Source: a bacterium (GTDB taxonomy: Bacteria; Bacteroidota; Ignavibacteria; Kapaibacteriales; UBA961). Taken from it: DNA of 10,240 nt. Positions 1 through 5,700 of this stretch are shown here, in pieces; within the stretch, counting starts at the first letter, position 1; every line of letters begins with the position of its first letter. The translations under genes and the position numbers were made by a program. The stretch spans positions 1 to 10,240 of the forward strand of contig JALHLL010000119.1 of the NCBI GenBank assembly GCA_022844575.1, written 5' to 3'. The notes below the pieces were generated by a model. That model was given only the letters and a program-made list of their open reading frames with translations. It made no database searches and was not told where the DNA came from.

Positions 1-855
1 ATGCACCCACATTGTTCCAGTGAGACCGACACCGGTCTGCACTTCATCAAAAATTAATAAGGCATCGTTTTCATCGGCAAGTGTTCTTAATCTGCTTAGA
101 AACTCGGTTCTGAAATGATTGTCACCGCCTTCACCTTGTATCGGTTCTATAATAATTGCCGCTATATCATCGGGGTTATTGACAAATGCTTGTTCGATTT
201 GAGCGATTGCCAAATTTTCTCTTTTGATGAGTTCGTCAAGATTATGATTATTCATCGGGAATTTTATCTTCGGATTAGAAACACGCGGCCAATCGAACTT
301 GGGATACAGAGCAACTTTTTTTACATCGGTATTGGTAAGAGACATTGTATAACCGCTTCGTCCGTGAAATGCTTGTTTAAAGTGAAGAATTTTATGCCCA
401 CGTTCATGAATATGTCCTTTCCTGAAATTTTTCTTTACCTTCCAATCAAAAGCTACCTTCAAGGCATTCTCGATTGCTAAAGCTCCTCCTTCAATGAAGA
501 AATAGTGTTTGAAATATTCCGGCACGGCAATGTTTCTCAAAGTTTTCACAAAGGTTGCCATAATTTCCGAATATACATCAGAGTTAGAGGGCTTGTTCAA
601 GGCTGTTTCACCTAAATACTGAATAAAGGATTCATCCGTTGTACTGGGGTGATTCATTCCGAGTGGTGTCGAAGCAAAACATGTAAAGAAATCTAAAAAT
701 TGTTTCCCATTACGAGCATCAACCAATCTGGTATTTATGCTATTTCGCGTATCGAGAACATAGTCAAATCCATCAATAAGCATTCTCGTTCGTAATTCTT
801 CCAGTACATTTTCGGGTTGCACAGGGAACATTGGGGTATATGTAGAATTATTCAT
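1..855 (-). CDS. lat: L-lysine 6-aminotransferase (lysine epsilon-aminotransferase), N-terminal part, cut by window edge
   Basis: This predicted cytoplasmic PLP enzyme moves the epsilon-amino group of L-lysine to 2-oxoglutarate. The product is the alpha-aminoadipate semialdehyde/piperideine-6-carboxylate, in lysine catabolism. The minus strand is open from the ATG at 855-853 to position 1, giving 285 residues. Visible class-III aminotransferase landmarks are MLIDGFDYVLD near residue 25, FFTCFASTPLGMNHP near 60, FIEGGALAIENALK (120-133), AFHGRSGYT (162-170; F163 and H164 fit the cofactor-stacking segment), IIIEPIQGEGGDNHF (234-248; E242 at the substrate-switch position known in mycobacterial Lat) and FDEVQTGVGLTG (269-280; D270 to the pyridine nitrogen). 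The phrases ASTPLGMNHP and EGGDNHF separate Lat from ornithine or GABA aminotransferases. The catalytic lysine is expected just beyond the window edge, and the family is about 450 residues long, so roughly one third is missing. The gene is transcribed away from the 1248 gene. The family call is firm; the physiological role is inferred. Confidence 0.93.
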   Translation of the reverse strand, partial: MNNSTYTPMFPVQPENVLEELRTRMLIDGFDYVLDTRNSINTRLVDARNGKQFLDFFTCFASTPLGMNHPSTTDESFIQYLGETALNKPSNSDVYSEIMATFVKTLRNIAVPEYFKHYFFIEGGALAIENALKVAFDWKVKKNFRKGHIHERGHKILHFKQAFHGRSGYTMSLTNTDVKKVALYPKFDWPRVSNPKIKFPMNNHNLDELIKRENLAIAQIEQAFVNNPDDIAAIIIEPIQGEGGDNHFRTEFLSRLRTLADENDALLIFDEVQTGVGLTGTMWVH

Positions 856-862
856 TTTTTTT

Positions 863-867
863 TCCTC
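863..867 (-). promoter_or_regulatory. Ribosome binding site of lat
   Basis: On the minus strand GAGGA lies 7 bases upstream of the ATG at 855, separated by an A-run. It is the only good Shine-Dalgarno match near this start. It fixes the start, together with the N-terminal sequence that aligns with Lat. Confidence 0.7.
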
Positions 868-1141
868 AAAAAATAATTTTGTTGTGATTAGTTAAAATGA
901 CTCTACTCAAACAAAGTATGTATTTCAATAATACATAGTTGAAAATGAGTAAGTTAAAAGTAAGTAAGTCTTATAAAATCAAGGTAAAGAAGAGACGTTT
1001 TGGCAGTAAAAACGAATTGAAGCCGTAAGCTGCAGACTACTTAAAAATGACCCGCCTCTAATCGTTCCGCGATGAGAAAATGAGAGGTTTGCTATAAGAG
1101 TTTTGTTTCGCATAAGGCAAAATTACCACTTTTCGTTCATT

Positions 1142-1196
1142 TTGTTAGAAACAGAATGATTTACACTTGCACGTTCCTGATTCTCTTCATAATTTG
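1142..1196 (+). promoter_or_regulatory. Candidate Bacteroidota-type promoters of the GldL-like gene
   Basis: The Bacteroidota consensus is TTG at -33 and TAnnTTTG at -7. Two imperfect candidates overlap here. One is TTG 1142-1144, then 17 bases, then TACACTTG at 1162-1169 (seven of eight). The other is TTG 1167-1169, then 19 bases, then ATAATTTG at 1189-1196, where the TA is inverted. Either would give a short leader before the ATG at 1248. Neither is an exact match, so this is only a suggestion. Confidence 0.3.
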
Positions 1197-1235
1197 CGGC
1201 TTCAAATAGAGTAGATGTACTTAATAAATTTATTC

Positions 1236-1242
1236 GGAGGAG
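1236..1242 (+). promoter_or_regulatory. Strong ribosome binding site deciding the start at 1248
   Basis: GGAGGAG sits five bases before the ATG at 1248. This is an unusually strong Shine-Dalgarno sequence for this window. An in-frame ATG at 1215 lies upstream of it and would put the site inside the coding region, so 1248 is preferred. Confidence 0.8.
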
Positions 1243-1247
1243 TGGAT

Positions 1248-2603
1248 ATGTCCCCACAAAAGAACAATGCAAGTAAACATCAGCATGGAATGCAGCACTA
1301 TGTGATTCTGATAGGGTTGATAGCAGTTTTGTCATTTGCGTTCTATAATTATGTTTTGCCGACAGCAGTTCAGGGTATAGTTGTCAGTTTATTTAAGCCC
1401 GAGGGTGAGCACTTGCATAATTTCGACGGTATCGTGGCATCTCCATCAACCGAAGGGAAGAAGTTACCGGAAAATCATAAACTTGCTCCGGGCGAGCAGT
1501 TAAAAAAATATATCAATAACGAGTATATTTTTGATTTTACGACTAAAACTCGCATCATAAACAAAGAAGCTAAAGCAAATGAGCAAAATGACGGCTATAC
1601 AAAAGCTTCTAATGAATGGTATTTGAAAGCTCCAAAGCTCGGCGAAGAGGCAATTATACTTGAGCCGAATCTTGGTTTTTCTTACATGGCATTTGTTATG
1701 GGTGCTTCCGTCGCATTTTTGATTACACTTGTTTTGCCGAATGCTTTAGGGATTATGGCTGCAAAGGTTTCTCGTGAAATTGACCATACAAAGGATAAAG
1801 TTCGTTTGCAAACAGGTTTTACTCAAGATATCGTTGACATTTTGACAATGCCGGGTAATCGTCTTCGTTTGCACGATCGTGAAACGGTTATTCGTGCGTT
1901 CCGCCGGGTTTGGGATAGAACTGAAGTGGAAGACGAACCCGTAGGTGCTCATCATGTTAGAATCCGGTTTGAGGATTTTATTAGTGAAGATTCGGACTTG
2001 GCGGTTTTCCGTGATGAATTATTATATATCCGTATCAAAGAATTCTTTTCGGATTTCGTTTTGAAGGAAATTGAAGATGTAAAAGAATCACTACGTTGGG
2101 AAACCAATCACTTGCTTGTGTTTAAGGGTTTGAGATTATATATGTCTCATCACTTTACTGAAAAATATTCAAATTCGGTAACCGGTCTTGCATATGCAGG
2201 TGCCGCTATTCTTATCGTTATCATCGGTGTACGCGGTCTTAAATTCATTCCGCCAACAAGACCTTCACTTATTCTCGGTGCTATCTTTCTTGAAGGTTCC
2301 ATGCTTGCTTTATTGGCTTTTGTGTTAATGTACACAGAATCCGAAGAGCGTATGGATAAGATGATGAAGAAAATGGAGGATGCAAATCGTAGTCAGCTGG
2401 ACACATTGGGTGATGTAGCAAAGGACATGCACCAAGTTTCTACGGCGCTTGTTGAAGGAAATGCAAAAATCGTTCAAGCACAAGTGGAAAGAGCTGTTAC
2501 GGAATATTTGTCCAATCCGTCCAATTTACATGGCTCTGTGGGCGATGCTGTAGGTAAAATAGTTGTTGATGTGCTCACACGAGGTGTAGCGAACAAAAAG
2601 TAA
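1248..2603 (+). CDS. Four-helix inner-membrane protein with a C-terminal GldL/PorL-like transmembrane hairpin
   Basis: A 451-residue protein that I do not recognise as a whole. Predicted helices are TM1 18-37, TM2 about 145-172, TM3 about 311-331 and TM4 about 340-362. Between TM1 and TM2 are some 100 residues, probably periplasmic. Residues 173-310 are charged, Arg-rich and probably cytoplasmic. A helical tail of about 88 residues follows TM4. The TM3-TM4 hairpin recalls GldL, the T9SS motor stator. It has AYAGAA (315-320) where GldL has AY-GxGAA. E349 sits inside TM4 and is followed by ALLAF at 354-358, the same spacing as Glu49 and ALSAF in Flavobacterium GldL (sequence recalled from memory). 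The tail MMKKMEDANRSQLDTLGD (372-389) also looks like the GldL cytoplasmic helix. Canonical GldL is shorter, has only two helices and starts at the hairpin, so TM1-TM2 and the 173-310 domain would be an N-terminal addition. No gldK, gldM or gldN neighbour is visible. Alternatives are a general MotA/TolQ-topology protein or an unrelated lineage-specific membrane protein. Confidence 0.5.
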   Translation: MSPQKNNASKHQHGMQHYVILIGLIAVLSFAFYNYVLPTAVQGIVVSLFKPEGEHLHNFDGIVASPSTEGKKLPENHKLAPGEQLKKYINNEYIFDFTTKTRIINKEAKANEQNDGYTKASNEWYLKAPKLGEEAIILEPNLGFSYMAFVMGASVAFLITLVLPNALGIMAAKVSREIDHTKDKVRLQTGFTQDIVDILTMPGNRLRLHDRETVIRAFRRVWDRTEVEDEPVGAHHVRIRFEDFISEDSDLAVFRDELLYIRIKEFFSDFVLKEIEDVKESLRWETNHLLVFKGLRLYMSHHFTEKYSNSVTGLAYAGAAILIVIIGVRGLKFIPPTRPSLILGAIFLEGSMLALLAFVLMYTESEERMDKMMKKMEDANRSQLDTLGDVAKDMHQVSTALVEGNAKIVQAQVERAVTEYLSNPSNLHGSVGDAVGKIVVDVLTRGVANKK

Positions 2604-2632
2604 GCTACATCATTCGTTGAAACATTTATTCG

Positions 2633-2671
2633 GAAGCCGTGTCATTACTGATACGGCTTCTTTTTTTTTTT
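2633..2671 (+). terminator. Intrinsic terminator after the GldL-like gene
   Basis: A hairpin (2633-2660) has a 12-bp stem, GAAGCCGTGTCA against TGATACGGCTTC with a single G-U pair, and a TTAC loop. Eleven T residues follow directly (2661-2671). It lies 30 bases after the TAA of the upstream gene. It separates that gene from the protease gene and argues against any protease start before 2672. Confidence 0.95.
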
Positions 2672-2745
2672 CGCTGAAAATGGAACAAAAACACAAGTTG
2701 AGCGGTACTATACGTCAACTATATAACCACAACTATTATTCCGCC

Positions 2746-5700
2746 ATGAGTATGAAGTTTCTATCTATAATAACGTGTTTTTTACTTTTTCACTCTATTT
2801 CGCATGGGTATAGCGACCCGCGTTATACTGATTCCGGTTTTAAAGTTTCTTTTTCACAGAAACAACTGCTACACAGTATTGAGAAGTCAAAAAATGATAC
2901 TGACAAAGACATTGTTCTCTTTCAATTTGTGACTCCTAAGAGTAATCCTATCCCCAAACTCGCTCTTTATAGCGATTGTTTTGATTCGGCTGCATTGACA
3001 TTGACACCTACTTATGAGGGGCTTCTAAGAGGTAACACCTTATGGTCTGTTATAATTTCTAAGGAAGTATTGCCCTCGGTAAAACAATGTTCTGCGAGAG
3101 TAATCATATCTATAGACTTTACATATAAAGCGGATACAACAAAAGTTCTGCGTTTAGTGGAAAAAGGTATTTATGCGGGGGTGATAAATAAAAAACATAT
3201 TGTTTCCATGAATGATGAAAAGGATGTAAATAAAAGTGACCTAACTTTAGAGCCTGCATCAGAATGGATGAAACCCGATAGTCAATATGTTCGAGTGACA
3301 TCAAAAAAAGACGGGCTTGCAAAAATTACAGGAATGCAATTATTAAGGCATCAACCTTCGTGGCTCAATAGTGCATTACAATATCTACACCTTTTGCTTG
3401 ATGGAAAAAAACAACGGTACGCAGAGATAAATAAGGATAGGAATGGAAAACTCGACATCACGGATACTCTTGTTTTTATTGGAAGTAGGACTATTGGAGA
3501 TTCGACTTGGAACGACCTTATAACAGACGAGCGTTCATTCTTTTTTATGAAGAATTCATCGGAACAGTCCGAGTTATATGATTGGGTCGAATATGGTCAA
3601 GCTGATGAAAAAATTGAAAGTGCAGAACAAGAATTTCATATTGAAAAGAATAATTGGTTCCACTATGGTAACTGGGATGGCTTTGAGGGTATCTGGAATA
3701 CGGAATCTAAACACGGAAAAGGGTATTACTGGGTTGAAAACGCGACTGCTTCGCCATGGGGTTTATTCTTTCATATTAATAAACCGTTATTTTCTCATAC
3801 GGTTTTACCAAAAAGCTATGGTGAAGTAGATATACAAGCAGTAAGTAATGTTGGTCTGGGAAACTATTCGCAAACAATAAATGAAAAGATTTCGTTTATT
3901 GTAAATGGCAATTCGGTGGTAGAATCTTCCCCCGAATATCAAGGAAAATTAATACAATCAACAAAAACGGCAGGTACACTTGCCGGTGTTACGGCGTTCG
4001 GTTTTGTCGCTGATACATCAAAGTTTCGTTTTCTAAGCTTATTACCCGACTACTTCCATATCAAAGGCATTTTTTCTTTAGAAGCATTTAAAGGTGTAAC
4101 GCCACGTTTAAAAATAAATAGCAGCGACAAAAATTACCGATTGAGTATTACCGGATTTCAAAGCGATAAAGTTATTATGATTGATAGCTCTTCCGGTGAA
4201 GTTGCAACCTCAAAAACTTCAAAAGGTATTAAGTATTCAGTTACGTCGAGAAAAGATAATGGATACAAATCCATTTCCATTAATGATTCCGTAGTTCATT
4301 ACTCAATAAATAGAGGGTGGCTTCTGTGTCGTGTGGATAAGGACGAGAATATAATATTGAGTGAGGAGGAAGGAGCCGCCGTGCAAATAATAAATAATAC
4401 AGTTGCAGGTTCGGTATTAATTATTACAGCGAATGAATTTCGATTAATACCGAATAGCGTAAAACAAGCTCTATTAAGTTCCGGCTTTGTATTAAGTAAT
4501 GGGGTACAAAATTCGTATTCGGAGATAATCATTAAGGGAAGTTCGGAAAAAAGAGAAATAAGTGTAGGCCCAAATGCAACTATACACGGTTTTCTTCAAT
4601 CAGATTTTTTCTCCAACAGAAGGGCCGAATGCATATTAAAACACCCTCAGTTTATTTTTGCGGCAGATATACATAACATGGAATCAGTTTCCGATTATCG
4701 GGTTTCAAATAATAACTTATATGATACAAAACAGGGTACCGAATCTTTAATCATAAGCCATAGCTTATTTATGGAATCGGCGGAACGTTTGGCGCAATTC
4801 AGACGCGCCCAAGGTTTTTCAATAAAAGTTGTTAATGTCGAAGATATTTATAATCAGTTCGGATACGGTAAAAAAAGTCCCCATACTATAAAATCATTCC
4901 TGTTACATGCTTATAAACGGTGGCAATCACCTCGCTTATCGACAGTTTTGCTTTTCGGAAATGCAAGTTGGGATCCGTTAAAACTATTACACACATCAAC
5001 TCAAACTGATTTTATTCCGACATATGGAGTTCCTGTAAGCGATTTTTGGTATGGTTTGCTTGAGGGTAATGATATTCAGACCGAATTAATTATAGGGAGA
5101 CTTACGCCGTCAAAAATTGCAGATGCGGAAAATATTGTTGATAAATTGATAGAATACGATACAATCGCTTATGAGCCGTGGATGAAAAATTTCGGTTCCT
5201 TTTCTCAAATTGGAGGTGCAGAAGATTTTTCATATTTGTTTGAGATTGTTGAGGAAGCTGCTATTAATCCTCCGATTGGCGGTAATGTAATCAAAAGATC
5301 GACCACAAGTATTAACGGAAATGTACAATTACTTCGCGATGTAATTAATAATGGGGTTTTATGGTTAAACTATGCAGGACATGGTGCGACCAATTACTTC
5401 GGTTTGGATGGATGGCAGGAAGAGAATATTAATAATGTCGGTAAATACTTTTTACTGGGTACTCATTCGTGCCAGACAGGTGCTTTTGGAGACCCTGCTA
5501 TAGAAACAAGAAATGAAAGTTATGTAAATAGTGAGAAAAAAGGTGCAATAGCTGCAACCGGCGATTCGGGTTGGGGCGAGACATCCATCGCTGCAGAAAT
5601 GATGCATAATATGTATTATGGTTTTGCGAATGACTCATTACGATTTCTTGGTGAATTGACATATCGTGCAAAATGGAATTTCGGCGGAAGCTATACCTTT

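Larger units (their letters stand above)
856..1247. other. Divergent intergenic region between lat and the GldL-like gene
   Basis: These 392 bases separate two divergent genes and must hold both promoters. I see no convincing ORF, tRNA or riboswitch. Short direct AGTAAGT-type repeats occur at about 938-970. A small nested hairpin can form at 1055-1087: CCTCT pairs with AGAGG and ATCG with CGAT inside. It has no T-tract and is not a terminator. The lat-side promoter could not be identified. The minus-strand sequence around 912-920 reads ATACTTTG, one transposition away from TAnnTTTG, but lacks a well-spaced upstream TTG. Confidence 0.6.

Noticed and set aside
115..480. Plus-strand open frame of 121 codons
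   Set aside because: It lies antisense within lat, whose minus-strand frame has clear aminotransferase motifs. The 121-codon product resembles nothing and has no ribosome binding site.
1055..1087. Hairpin in the divergent intergenic region as a terminator or small RNA
   Set aside because: The stem is short and interrupted, no T-tract follows, and no promoter is evident. It is probably fortuitous.
1248..2603. MotA/TolQ/ExbB identity for the four-helix membrane protein
   Set aside because: The topology (helix pair, cytoplasmic domain, helix pair) is similar, but the glycine- and threonine-rich motifs of TolQ/ExbB and the MotA signatures are missing. The GldL-like hairpin is the better local match.
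2698..2727. Promoter for the protease gene (TTG 2698-2700 with TATAAC 2722-2727)
   Set aside because: The downstream element lacks TTTG and the spacing is long. The match is too weak to call.
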